Shown: piece after piece, positions 32,806 to 44,470 of the stretch
Numbering within the stretch: position 1 is the first letter of the stretch
Layout: each line of letters starts with the position of its first letter
DNA from: Prorocentrum cordatum
Lineage: Eukaryota; Sar; Dinophyceae; Prorocentrales; Prorocentraceae
DNA length: 64,000 nt
Direction of reading: 5' to 3'
Assembly: GCA_963575745.1 (NCBI GenBank)
Contig: CAUYUJ010022416.1
Location: 1-64,000, forward strand
Notes under the pieces: model-generated
What the model saw: only the letters and a program-made list of their open reading frames with translations
Databases searched by the model: none
What the model was told of the DNA's origin: nothing
Program-made: the position numbers and the translations under genes

Positions 32806-33822
32806 ATGGCGGGCTGGGGATGCCGCTCCTGTTGTGCCTGGAACCGCGGGGCCAAGGCGAAGTGCTACCACTGCAGCGCCCCCAATCCTGGGCACCCAAG
32901 GTTCAGCGGAGGCCCAGGGCCTGGGCGCCGCGGCACCCCGCGCGGGGCATGGGCCTGGGGCCCAGGCAAGGCCGCCGCGCCGCCTTGGCGTGACGGCCCG
33001 TCGCAGCCGCGTGGGCCAAGCGGTGGTCGCCAGCCCGCCGTCCCACCGGCGGCGGCCGTGCTCGACGACCAGCAGCTGGAGTGCTGGGTTGCCATGGAGG
33101 ACGAGAAGTTCGCGCAGCTCGCGTCCGTCCTGGGCCAGTCCTTGCGCGACAGGATCGTGTATCGGCGCCGCCTTCGCGCCGCTGGCATGGAAGATCCCCG
33201 CGGCAAGGACCTGCCGCAGCCCGTGGTCAAGGCCCAGCGCGTGGCCCTCCAGGCGACCCAGCGCCTCGAGCGGGCGCAGCAGGCTGCTCAAGAGGCCGCA
33301 GAGGAGCTCGAAGCGGCCGAGGCGCAGCTCGTCGCGGCTCGCGGCGACCTGGAGCAAGCCAAGCAGGACGCCGCAGATACCGCAGCTGGTGACCAGGCGG
33401 GACCCCCCGTGTCGGCGTCGACGCGGGACGACCTCGGGAAGCTGGCAGGCCTCGTCAACCAGCTCGTGGCCACCTACGAGGACCAGTTGGCCCAGCTGGC
33501 GGCGGGCAACAAGCCGCCCGACACGGGGCGCGCCGTGGCGCAGCAGACCAGGGAAGCCTTGCAGAAGCTCACCGCTGCCCTGCCCGCTGCGCCTCCTGCG
33601 CAGGCTGCTGTGGCTGCTCCTGGCACCCCTCCTGCCGTCCCTCCTGGAGGCCAGCCCCCCGCGGCCGCTGATGGAGGGCAGCCTGGGGGCCTGCCAGCTG
33701 ACGTCGCCATGGGAGCGGCACCAGCTGGAAGTTGTGCCGACACCGCGCAGCGGCTCCGCGACAAAGCAGCGGCTGCAGAACGGCTACGGCGTGATGTCAG
33801 GAACGGGACCAGCCCGTACTAA
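32806..33822 (+). CDS. LINE-A ORF1, RanBP2-type zinc finger protein
   Basis: 338 residues from the ATG 140 nt after the spliced leader. Residues 4-23 fit the RanBP2 zinc finger W-x-C-x2-C-x3-N-x6-C-x2-C exactly (W4, C6, C9, N13, C20, C23). Such fingers bind RNA or protein partners. Residues of about 120-190 form a helical, coiled-coil-like region (QRLERAQQAAQEAAEELEAA). The rest is Ala/Pro/Gly-rich. As the first ORF of a LINE it probably binds the element RNA in a ribonucleoprotein, as an inference from position and the finger. It overlaps the likely ORF2 start (33794) by 29 nt in another frame. The frame is intact. Confidence 0.8.
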   Translation: MAGWGCRSCCAWNRGAKAKCYHCSAPNPGHPRFSGGPGPGRRGTPRGAWAWGPGKAAAPPWRDGPSQPRGPSGGRQPAVPPAAAVLDDQQLECWVAMEDEKFAQLASVLGQSLRDRIVYRRRLRAAGMEDPRGKDLPQPVVKAQRVALQATQRLERAQQAAQEAAEELEAAEAQLVAARGDLEQAKQDAADTAAGDQAGPPVSASTRDDLGKLAGLVNQLVATYEDQLAQLAAGNKPPDTGRAVAQQTREALQKLTAALPAAPPAQAAVAAPGTPPAVPPGGQPPAAADGGQPGGLPADVAMGAAPAGSCADTAQRLRDKAAAAERLRRDVRNGTSPY

Positions 33823-36800
33823 GGCCAGAGTGTTCTTCGGGAATATCACCCAGTACGGCCCGCCCGCCCGCATGTTCCTGGAGGGGCGCGGCTCGGGTTT
33901 CGACGCCGTGGGCTTCTGCGAGGCCCATGCGTCACCTGCTGCCACCGAGCAGCAGCAACTCGACCTCCAGAAAGGCAACTGGAAGGTCGCGGCCACGCCT
34001 GGCATCCCTTCAGGTCGGTCCCTGGACGGCGTCGCAGGCGGCGAGATGCTGGCGATCAAGAAGACGTTGGCTGTCACCACCTCCGAAGGGCACCGACGCG
34101 CGTGCCAGGCGGCTGGTCGCCCGCCTCCCTTCTTCGGCTTTGTCCCGATGGTGTGGCACCTGCTACAAGGCAACGTCCTCGTCGTGGTGGCGTATCTGGT
34201 GCCTGGGCTTCGGTTTCGCGGAGCCAACCAGCAGCGGCTCGCCTCCTTGGCGGCCTTCCTCTCGCTCGTGAAGGACACCTTCGTGCTCGCCGTTGGCGAC
34301 TGGGACGTTGAGCCGACCGACTGGGGCGAGACTGAATGGCTGCAGCGGCTCGGCGCCACCGTCATTGCGCCAGGGAACGTGCGCGCCACCTGCGACAAGG
34401 GCGAGGGCAAGCTGTGCGAACGTGCTCGCCTCGTCGGGCTACGCCGAGCACGTCAAGGTGGTGGCGGAGCCCGACGTGCCGCGGCGCACGCACTGCGGGC
34501 TGGTCATCGAGTTCACGTCTAGCAACCGCCGCTGGTACCACCAGGCGCCGGTGCTGCCTTCTGCGCTGCCCCTCCGCTGCCCGCCGAAGATCGCCGCTGA
34601 TCCCAGCAGCCGCAGGCAGCGCAAGCTTGCGGCGCAGGCCAGCAGGCGCCGCGAGGCGCTGCCAGAGGAGCTGCGGGATTCCCACGACACGCTCTTTGCG
34701 GGGGCCGACGAGCCTGGCGGGCCAGCTGGGGCAGACGACCTCGGGCGCGTCCCCTTCCCGCTGCCCGACTACACGGCTCCGCGGACTGGAAGGTGGTGCA
34801 GTTTTGGAGGCGGCACCTTGAGTTCTGAACAGTGCTGCGGAGACGCGCTCTCCGCGGCAACCGCCCCTGTGGCGGTGCGGCGCACGTCCATGGATGACGA
34901 TGTGGATCCCATGGACGTGCTGGCAGACGAGGACGACGCTGGCTTCGCGGAGCCTCCTGAGCACGACTCAGTCCCTAGCAGCAGCCCGGTGACGGAGGTG
35001 AAGTCGGCCTTGCCGCCCGCCGCCGAGGCTCGCGGCCGAGATGGCGGCGCGCCAGCTGACATTGAATATCTAATGAGCTCTGAGACGTGGTCCAGGTGCG
35101 CTGCCGCCGTGCAGGCTTGGAAGCCAAGCAGCCAGCGGCCCGCCGACCAGGACCATTTCCTGTTCGCGCGAGTGCCGCTCTCCACCGACCACGTCTCGCA
35201 GATGCACGCGCAGTGGGTCGGCACCCTTGAGGAGGCGCTGATCCAGACGGAGCAGGTCGCAGGTCGCAGTGCGGACACCATGCGGGGACGTGGTCAGGGC
35301 TATCGCCTCGAGGAGCGCAGGATGAAAAGCACCCCTGGCCGCGCTCACCTGCTGAACCCCGTGCTGGAGGGTTGGCAGACGCTGAGCACCTTGTTGGTCC
35401 GCCTCGTCGCGCTGCTGACAAACGGGTCCGACCCGCCGCAGCAGCGCGAGTGCGTCGCACGAGCCACCCCTTGTTACGAGCTCGGGATGAAAAGAACGAC
35501 CATCATGTGTACTTCGGCCAGTCCTTGCAGGAGGATGCGCAAGACTGGCGCCTTCGTGCTGGGATTCTCTCGCAGCAGGAAATGCCGAACTTGGATGATG
35601 TGCAGAGGCTGCTTGCTTGCACCGAGCAGTGGTGCCACCGCCTCCTCGGCCGCAACCGTCACCGCGCCCGCCCTGGGTACGCCCGCTGGGCCAACGAGGC
35701 GCGGCAGCGGAGGCCAGGCATTGTCCACCGTCATGTCAAGGAGCCCGCGGCCGAGCAGCTGGAACCCCGCGGCCTCGCCAGGGACGCCGACGGAGACGTC
35801 GCGGCAAGGTCCATCGCCCAGCCCGACGCCATCCTGGAGAAGAAGACCCTGTACTGGGAGCGGGTGTGGAAGGACCCGGCGCACGACAAGGCCGACCTTG
35901 TCGAGGCCCTCAACGACACTCTCCGACGCGCTGCTGACGATGGCCTGGATCCGATCACGTCCGACCAGGTGCGCGCGGCCATGCGCCGCGCGAGTTCGGG
36001 CAAGGCGCGCGGCATTGACAACTTGAGCCCCGCTGACCTGCAGCGCATGCCCGAGGGCGGCTTCGACGGCCTCGCCTCGCTTCTCAACGCGCGCGAGGTC
36101 TCTGGGGTTTGGCCGTGGCAGCTATCGGCGGCCATTAGAGCCGCCATCCCCAAGCGTGATGGAGGGGGCCGCATCATCGGCATGCTGCCGACCACCTGCA
36201 AGGTCTGGGCGAAGGTGCGAGCTGCTGCCACCGACAAGTGGAGCGACGCCCAGGCCGAGTGGCGGGGCACCGCGCTGCGCGGATCCTCCGCCCTGCGGGC
36301 CGCGGTGCGCCGCGCCTGCATGGACGAGTGCGACGTGGAGAATGGGTGGTTCACCGCGACCCTCCTCCTCGACATCAAGAAGTTCTACGACTCGGTCTCC
36401 TTCGCGCGCCTGCTCGCGGCTGCTACGCAGCAGGGGTTTCATCGTGGCCGCGATGGAGGTGCAGCTGCGCGCAGGGCCCCGCCACTTGCGCCAGCGTGCC
36501 TGGCTTGGGCGCCGACTGCAGCCCGAGCGGTCAGTTGTGGCGGGCTCAGGCAACGGCGGGAAGCTGGCCCAGGTCATGCTAGGGCCTGCGATTGCTCGCG
36601 CGCATCGTGCGTGCGAGCGTGCGCAGCTGTGGACGTTCATCGACGACGCGGTCATCCGTTCAGTTGGCACGAGGCAGTCAGTCAAGGCCGACGTCTACCA
36701 GGCCGCGGTTGCGCTCAAGCAGGGGCTCGACGAGGCTGGCTTCGTGGTCTCCACCAAGACTGTGCTGGCGTGCTCGCACCCCCCGCTGGGGCGGGCCATC

Positions 36801-38810
36801 GCTGGCGGCCTGGTGCGGCTTGGTGTGCCTGCCTCGTACGCGGCGCACGCGATGGACCTCGGCGTCGACACGACCTGCGGGCGCCGTCGGTGCAGGAAGC
36901 GCGCCCAGAGGCGCTTCCAGGCTGCCAAGGGTCGGCTGGGCAGGATTCTCCGCGTGCGTAGGGAGGTCCGCATGGCCAAGATCACGAAGATGCTGTGGAC
37001 GACGGGGGCGCAACCACAGGCGACGCACGGCCACCAGGTCGCTGGCCTCGCGCCCTCCTCGTTTTTGGCGCTGCGCCGAGGTGCCGCTGCCTCGGCTGTC
37101 GGCAAGGGCCCCGGCAGGTGCCTCACGTCGACCTTGGCGGCCTTGTATGGGCAGCGCGACCCAGTGCTGGAGCTGCAGAGGCAGGTCGTCAGCCAGTGGC
37201 TCGAGCTCTGGCGCACCCGGCCTGAGGTCCACGGTCGGGTTCGCCGCGCCTGGCCCCGCCTGCTCAAGGCCCTGTCGCAGGCAGGGCCGCATCGCTGGCG
37301 GCGCGTCCGCGGGCCAGCTGCCGCTGTGATCGCGGTGCTCCTGGACGCCGAGTGGCGGCCCGAGTCGCCCCAGCGCTGGGTCCACCCGACTGGGCCCAAC
37401 GCGGCCGACGAGTGGATCATCCCTGGCCCCGACGCGGAGTGCTTCGCTGTCGCCGACGCGTCCGAACCCCTGGACGACCTCATGGCGGACTTCGCGAGGC
37501 GCATGTGGCAGCGGGCTGCTCTACACCCCGCAGGCGACAGCCTCTGCAACGGCGCCGACATGATGCACGTGCAGCGGGAGCTGAGGCGCTTCATGGCCGC
37601 GGGTGCGCTCGACCAGTGGGCGCGGACGGTCGTCATCGTCAGCGGCGGCCAGTGGGCGAGGGGGCGCCAGCAGCAGGCAGGATACGATTCCGAGGTGACT
37701 TGCCAGCGCTGTGGCACTGAGAAGGAAACGTCATTTCATCGGATTTGGAGTTGCCCGTGCAACACTGGACATGCAGATTTAGACGCCAGTGAATGCTTGA
37801 TTGTGCGTGCGAGGGCGGGCTGGGAGCAAGACCCCGCCTTGTGGTTGCGCGGCGTCTGCCCCTCCGACCTCACCACGCCCGTCTTCGACGAGCGCCAGGC
37901 GGACTGGGTCGAGCACCAGGGCGAGCCGTTCGACAGCTGCAGGATCGAGGGCGAGGAGGTGCTCGACGTGTTCGGCGACGGCTCGGGCGGCCCGCACACA
38001 GCCGATCCTCGGCGACGCCGTGTCGGAGCTGCTGCTGTCGCTCTTCGGCCTGATGGAGATTCGTGGTCGCCTGCCGCCATCGTCTCTGGCGGGCTCCGCG
38101 GGCGCAGGCAAACTGTGACTAGAATTGAGTTGCTCGCTCTTGTTCTGTGCCTCGAGAGCTCGACAGGAAAAATACGCTTTCACACTGATTGCAGGTCTTT
38201 GTTGGACGGTTGGAGTGCTGGCCGTCACACCTCGTGTATAGGCAGTAATGGAGATCTTTGGGTCCGCTTGCAGCAGGCGTTGATCAAGCGAGGTAGCAAT
38301 AGCAGTGACATTGATGTGGTTTGGGTCCCGAGTCACCTGGATGAAGACCCTGAGCGGATTGTGAATGAGGGCCTCCAGTATGTTGCTGCTGAACACATCT
38401 GTGCTGATAAGGAGACTGGGGCGGCGGTTGCGCGGTCGAGCCGATGCATGATCGGTGATGCGCCTCGCACCGACGAATGGAATGCGATCGCGGCGCTCGT
38501 GAGGCGTCGGGCCCGTCGTGCGCTCACGGAATCGATTTCCCAGGATCCGTGGAATTCGAAGCGTGTCGAGCGCGTCCGCCCTCCTGCTCAGTCTCGCCTC
38601 CAGCTCACCCTTGCACGGAGCCCCCACTCGTGGACTCGGATCCATGGGCGATGGGCTTGCACGTCGTGCCGCCGAAACGCGCCCTCGGCTCAGGTCCTGG
38701 AAGCCGCCAACGCCCCCTGTGTTCCTGGAGGGGGCCCTTTCCCTCGGGCGTGTCGGCGGTCCAGGGCCCGATTTTCTCTGGCAAGGTGCAGATCCATGAG
38801 TCGCACGTGA
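33794..38810 (+). pseudogene. LINE-A ORF2: endonuclease, reverse transcriptase, RNase H (three frameshifts)
   Basis: The first ATG in frame (33794) lies inside the end of ORF1. The apurinic-type endonuclease runs to about 34540 with GNITQYG, FCEAHA, GDWDVEP (canonical GDxN has Asp here instead of Asn) and THCGLVIEF. The reverse transcriptase follows: SSGKARGIDNLSP, motif A DIKKFYDSV at 36371, motif C FIDD at 36636. A C-x2-C-x7-H-x4-C knuckle is at about 37705. RNase H has DGSGG at 37978, the Glu of IELLAL at 38125, HTD at 38183, and SH and AD at about 38330 and 38405. Frames shift at about 34415-34430, 35480-35500 and 36425-36435, the last two beside A- or G-runs, so either decay or assembly error. 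Stop at 38808. Confidence 0.85.
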
Positions 38811-39050
38811 TGCACAAATGGTTTGAGTTTTCCCTGTATTTCATGTTCCGTTTGTGGCAAACCGGCGTCCACGGATTTCCGCCATTTCCATCAGGTTTGC
38901 CAACTCACGCGGAAGGGTAAAGAGAACCTTTCCCGAATTTCGAGAGGCCGCCGCCCGTGCCCCCAAGGAGCCCCCAAAGCCGTTGCGTTGGCACAGAGGG
39001 CCTTCGCTGGGACGGCCTCGAAGCCCTCGGGGCGGGCCGCGGCGTCCCAC

Positions 39051-39350
39051 GGCTCCTCCTCCTCCTCCTCCTCCTCCTCCTCCTCCTCCTCCTCTTCGTC
39101 CTCGTCCTCGTCCTCGTCCTTACCCTGATCGTCTCGTGGTCGATGTCGTCGTGGTCGTGGTCGAGGTTGCGGTCGTCATCGTCGTCGTCGTCGTGGTCGT
39201 GGTCGTGGTCGTGATCGTGGTCGTGGTCGTGGTCGTGATCGTGGTCGTGGTCGTGGTCGTGGTCGCGGTCGTGATCGTGGTCGTGGTCGTGGTCGTGGTG
39301 GTCGTCGTCGTGGTCGTCGTCGTCCTCCTCCTCCTCTTTCCCTCGCCCCC
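39051..39350. repeat. (CTC)n passing into (GTCGTG)n
   Basis: CTC triplets to about 39091, CGTCCT units, then GTCGTGGTCGTG hexamers to about 39330. Long Val, Asp/His or Ser frames are artefacts. Confidence 0.95.
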
Positions 39351-39535
39351 ACGCGGGCCCTAGAGATGGCCCGAAGAGGCCCTCCAAGGCCATCCCCTTG
39401 CTCCAGATCTCTCTGTTCACCCAGGTTGCCCGTTTTGTTTCACTATATATGATCGCGGGCTCAGGGTCCTCGCCCCCCCCCCCCAGATGGGATGGGTCCC
39501 AGGGTCCTCGCCCCCCCCCCCCGATGGGATGGGGG

Positions 39536-39700
39536 GAGGAGGAGGAGAGGAGGAGGAGGAGGAGGAGGAGGAGGAGGAGGAGGAGGAGGAGGAGGAGGAG
39601 GACGACGACGACGACGACACCGACAACAACGACGACGACAACGATGACGACGACGACGACAACGACGACGACGTCGAAGGCACCACCAGCGGCGGCGGCG
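39536..39700. repeat. (GGA)n and (GAC)n microsatellite
   Basis: GGA triplets to 39600, then GACGAC and AACGAC triplets. G-runs and C-runs flank it at 39470-39530. Confidence 0.94.
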
Positions 39701-39968
39701 GCGACGTCGAGCACCGGAGCTTTCAACATGACGCCAACCCCAACACCCCAGCCACACGCCGCACCCACACCGCACCCACAGAGGGGGAGGGAGGCGGGGA
39801 GGAGGACCATGGCGTCACCCCGCACACACCCACAGCAACACACCACACACACACCATCCACAAAGGGGGGGGGGGAGCAACCACGCCACGCCCACGCCCA
39901 CAGGGGGGGGGCATCGCGCGGGGGGGGGGGGCGATGGCATTAGCATTGGGGGGGGCCTAAACCCTCGA

Positions 39969-39969
<1 letters not shown>

Positions 39970-40004
<35 letters not shown>
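39970..40004. repeat. (TA)n microsatellite
   Basis: An uninterrupted TA run after a G-rich segment (39860-39960). Confidence 0.95.
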
Positions 40005-40007
<3 letters not shown>

Positions 40008-40538
40008 TCTTCGTCCTTCTTCCCGTCAGCTCTCATGGGCAAGGTTTCTGAATGGGCCGGTGGGGATGTTTTTTTTTTTTTTCGGTCGCGTCCGCGAGCG
40101 AAGGCGCAGGCGGAGTCAGAAGCGTTCTGGTGTTCCGGGGCGCGGTCACGGCCGAATTAGCTACTGGGAGCGCCGCAGGCCGGCCGGGCCCACTCACCAA
40201 GCAGCTGCTGTGCTGCGCGGGAAAGCTGACAGGCTGAGGGCACCCAGGGAAGCTCGGGCAACGTGCCACCTAGCAAAATGCCAGGACATTCGGTGTATGC
40301 CATGCGGTCTGGTGGGGATGCGCGAAGCGTGAAGAATATTACGCAACAGCAATGGACATCTCGCCGCCAGGAGCGCTGGCCCCCCCCTGCACCCCTTGGA
40401 CGAGGACCCTGGGGGGGGGGATGGCCCTCCCCTTCGAACTCCGGGGCCCACGCCGCTGCTCCGGGTGCTGCTCCTCCTCCCGCGGCTGCCGAACACCTCC
40501 CCGCCCGCTGCGGGGCAGCCTCTGCCCCACCCGAGGAG
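40005..40538. other. No gene recognised
   Basis: Mixed GC-rich sequence. Frames are open on both strands without motifs. Confidence 0.4.
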
Positions 40539-40605
40539 GAGGAGGAGGAGGAGGAGGAGGAGGAGGAGGAGGAGGAGGAGGAGGAGGAGGAGGAGGAGGA
40601 GGAGC
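40539..40605. repeat. (GGA)n microsatellite
   Basis: Pure GGA triplets. Confidence 0.96.
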
Positions 40606-40611
40606 GTGGCT

Positions 40612-40745
40612 CCTGCGAGAGGCACTCCGGTGGCGCGGCGGCCCCCGTGGCCCCGATGGCGCAGGGCGAGCCCACCTGCGCGTACAGGCAGCCGTCCTCC
40701 GCCCGGTGCCGCTCGTCCAGCGCGGAGACGAGGGCGCTGCCGTCC
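40612..40745 (-). CDS. Exon-like island
   Basis: On the minus strand, after an AG-ending acceptor-like site, the frame reads EDGSALVSALDERHRAEDGC, LYAQVGSPCAIGATGAAAPP and ECLSQEP before meeting the CTC array. The composition is balanced, and the opening (E)DG motif is shared with 5856-5959 and 20500-20619. Function unknown; exon boundaries unproven. Confidence 0.32.
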
Positions 40746-40946
40746 TCTCGCTGGCGGCGTGTGGGCGGCCCCCTCTCGGCGTCGAGAGCAGAGCGTCAGA
40801 GCGAGGGGGCCGAGCGGTCGTACACCCTCCAGGGGTGCGTGGGCGAAGTAGGACTCCGCAGTGCGAAGTCTGCTTGCTTGCTTGCTTGCTTGCTTGTTGC
40901 CTTGTTTGAGTGTTGTATGTTTGTACGTTTGTACGTTTGCATGGTT

Positions 40947-41487
40947 GTTGAACACTATTTCTTCTTAAGAATAATTATTGTTGGGGCCCCTGGTGCACGA
41001 CCCCCCCGCCGCGCCTAGGCCGCAGCCTCATTTTCATCATTTTCGTGAGGAAGTCTCAGGCAAAACGGGGGGGTCCGGATCCGGTTGTGTTGTTACGATC
41101 GGTTTTCCCTTGCAAAAAATAAGCTAAAGTGGACATTTCTTGTTCTAACATAACCAAACTTCAAGAATCCCTTGCAAAAAATAAGGTAAAGTGGACATTC
41201 GCGCGCGCAAGACGAAATCCTTCCAAAACCTTAGTTTTCGTAGCGATTTTAACATAAAAACATCAAAAAACCAATGGTTTTTCAAAAAAAATTGTCAAAA
41301 TTTCATCCCGCGCGCTCTTGCGGATTCGTAGGAAACCCAACACTTTTTAATCATTTCTGTCAAACGGGCTTTTGCGAGCAACTTTTTCGAACTTCTGCAA
41401 CAACGGTTGCGCACCTGCCAGGGCCATCATCCCTGTCAAATAATACCATGCGGGACACATTCGTTTTTTCTTCGCGCGCGCACGCCG
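40947..41487. repeat. Dispersed repeat X, copy 2
   Basis: Follows the order of 22742-23345 closely (CGCCGCGCCTAGGCCGCAGC, CCCTTGCAAAAAATAAGG, GTGGACATTCGCGCGCGCAA) with small changes. It is directly joined to repeat Y copy 2 on its right. Confidence 0.75.
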
Positions 41488-41511
41488 TCGTCGTCGGCCG
41501 CGGGGCCCTGA

Positions 41512-41880
<369 letters not shown>

Positions 41881-41899
41881 ACATGTATGACCAAGAAAT

Positions 41900-42560
41900 T
41901 GCTGGATCCCCCATATCCGCTTTGGTGCTCTCGCCTCGGCGCCGGCTGCAGTTCCTTTGGAATTGGAGCTCACGCTCAAGCGCTTCGGGCTACCGCCCAA
42001 ACCGACCCCCCGACAAGAACAGCGCTCAAACGCAATACTTCCTTGCAGTGTACTCTGAGAGGCCCTGGCCAGAAACTCAGGAGGGGCGCTCTCGCCGAAG
42101 ACTTCCTCGCGATTTCGCACCATGCGGGGGTCCTTCAGAGCAGTCTTGCCGCTCTTCAGAACCAAATTGCAGCTCGCGGATGCCAGAACGGCTTGTTCGC
42201 ATGAGACCTCTGTGCAATTCAACACCGCGTGGGGGTCCTTCACAACACTCTTGCTGCAACTCGCGGGTGCCGGAAAACGGCCGCTTCGTTCGCGACTACC
42301 GTGCCATTCAGCAAAACGGGGGAATCCGTCAGAACAGTCTTGCCACGACTTGCGGAGGCCCCAGGACGCTCCAGCTCGGGAAGCGTATCAAGGCCCTCCC
42401 GCCCCCGGGAGGCCCCAGGAGGCATCTTCTGCGCCAGGATCCGGCTTCGGGGGGTGCTCTTCGGCCCCGCCCGACCCTTCGAGGAATCCCCCGGAGAAGC
42501 GTGTGTCTAGCTTGGGATACGTGTTCGGGTAGCGCTTTTCGGCACCCCCGCCCCCAAGAG
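41900..42560. repeat. Composite repeat array, left block
   Basis: Diverged units with CGCTCAAGCGCTT-like, GACTTCCTCGCGATTT and CAGTCTTGCC words, about 80 bp apart. Related to the modules at 42965-44390, 46395-47110 and 48298-48600. Confidence 0.5.
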
Positions 42561-42964
42561 GCCCCCAAAGGCACTTTGTGAGCGTTTTCTTCTTCGGCTT
42601 TTCGACACTGGGCGGAAGAAGGGGGGGAAGGGGGGGTCTGGCTCCGGACCTCTGCTGAATGCGACTGTTTGCAACAGTGCGTCCTGTGGGGGAGGCCCCA
42701 CCTGCTCGAAACAAGCGCCCCAAACAGCCAAGATCTATTCGATGGGGGGGAGAGGGGGGGGGGGTACGAGGTCCCGCGCCGATCGGCAAAACAGTGAACA
42801 AAAAACGACCGCAAGGAACTTTTCTGTCTTGGGATATCTGTGTTCGGGGGGGGGCCTTTTCGGTCGCCCGTAGGCATCACCCCGAGAAGCATCGCCCCCT
42901 ACCGGCTTCGCCGCTCATGTCCTGGGGCTCGTGAGTCCTGTCCTGGCCCCCGAGATACAACGAC

Positions 42965-43615
42965 AACGGCTCCCGCAGGATACTCTCGAATGGGACTTTC
43001 TAGCAATTTATTCAAAGACGCCGCGCCCTCGACATCCAGGAATCACGCTCTCGCTCTGGCCTCTCTCACGATTTACTTGGGAATTGCGCTGTCGCTCAAG
43101 ACTTCCTCGCAGGTCATGCAGGATGCACGCTTCAGCGACCCTCGCTGTGGATGCCCCACGACTTATGTGGAACTCGCGCTATTGCTCGATATTTCCTCGC
43201 AGTTCATGCAAAACACACACTTCAACAACCCGCCTGCTCGACCTGGTCGCCTGGGCCCGCCTTCCCGACCCGCCCGTTTCGGTCTACCCCGATCTGCCCG
43301 TCTGGTTCTGCCACGTGCTTTCTGTTCCCAGCCCCCTCTCCTGCTACTTTCTCTCGTGTTCCATCCTCCTGCCTCCCCTTGTCCCTTCCGTCCGTCCGTC
43401 CTCTCCTCCCCGGCCTTAGGGGCTGCACGAGACACACCTTGGAGGTACCAAAGCACATAAACCCGCAAGGGGGTACGATCGAAGACGACGAGGGCGGGCA
43501 TCGAAGGCTTAGGATATACGTGTTGAGTGGCACGCTGGCAAATCAGAGCGACCAGTCTTACAGTGATTGTTGTTATTATTGCTGTTATTGCTGCTGTTGT
43601 TGTTGCTGTTGCGTT
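42965..43615. repeat. Composite TTG-tailed repeat module, copy 1
   Basis: The order is: CAACGGCTCCCGC start, units with TTCCTCGCA and TTATTCAA, CGCCTGGGCCCGCCTTCCCG, CTGGTTCTGCCACGTGCTTT, a pyrimidine-rich run, TACGATCGAAGACGACGAGG and GGGCGGGCATCGA, then a TTG/CTG tail. The same order recurs at 43770-44390. Confidence 0.8.
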
Positions 43616-43769
43616 CTCCTGTCGAACGAATACATATTGTTGATCCCCCCTGCTCGGTAACCATTGTATGTATTCAATTGGAAAACTCATCCCGGGGCGC
43701 ACACCCTGTTTTTTCCAAAAAGGAACCTGGGTGTCAACAAACCGCGCCCCTGGCCCTCGGGTTACAACA

Positions 43770-44470
43770 ACAGCGGCTCCCGCCCGATTCTTCCTCATAA
43801 CGTATTCCCAGATCGCTTTCCAGCGCGGCAATCCTCACAATTGAAACGGGAATCGAACTCTCGCGTGGGACTTCCTCGCAATTTATTCAACGACGCCGCG
43901 CCCTCGACACTCAGGAACCACGCTCTCGCTGTCGTTTCCCCAGGACTTATATGGGACTCGCGCTATCGCTCGATACTTCCTCGCGGATCATGCAGGACGC
44001 ACGCTTCAGCAACCCGCCTGCTCGAACTGGCCGCCTGGGCCCGCCTTCCCGACCCGCCCGTTCGGGTCAACCCGCCCGATCTGCCTGTCTGGTTCTGCCA
44101 CGTGCTTTCTGCTCCCAGCCCCCCTCCTGCTACTTTCTCTCGTGCTCCATCCTCCTCCGTCTCCCTTGTCCCTTCCTTCATCCATCCTCTCTTCCCCTGC
44201 CTTAAGGGCTGCACGGCCTACACGTCGCAGGAAAGCGAGCACCCCGAAATGGGATACGATCGAAAACGAAAAGGGCGGGTATCGAGGGTTTGAGATAGAC
44301 GTGTTGCATGGTACGCGGGAAGGTACGAGCGAACAGTCTCAAATTCATTTGTTGTTGCTGTTACAATTATTGTGATTGTGTTTGTTGTTGCCGTTGTCGT
44401 TGTCGTTGTCGTTGTCGTTGCTGTTGTTGTTGAAGTTAGCGCTGTTGTTCGTGTTGAGGTCGTTGTCGTT
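43770..44470. repeat. Composite TTG-tailed repeat module, copy 2
   Basis: Nearly the full order of copy 1 (CTGGTTCTGCCACGTGCTTT, TACGATCGAAAACGAAAAGG, then TTG triplets). Copies 1 and 2 are separated by ATTGTTGATCCCC and (T/C)GGTAACCATTG, and both motifs recur after other TTG tails at about 48178 and 49808. Confidence 0.8.

Larger units (their letters stand above)
32644..39050 (+). mobile_element. LINE-A, non-LTR retrotransposon with 5' spliced leader
   Basis: A single element with an exact DinoSL at its first base, a 140-nt leader, ORF1, and an ORF2 with endonuclease, reverse transcriptase and RNase H. The 5' end directly follows a CTC array (32598-32643). A CTC array also begins at about 39051, so the 3' end may lie there, but the true 3' end is not defined and could be anywhere after 38810. 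There is no poly(A). Three frameshifts make this copy defective as read. No recognisable target duplication other than the possible CTC array. Confidence 0.8.
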
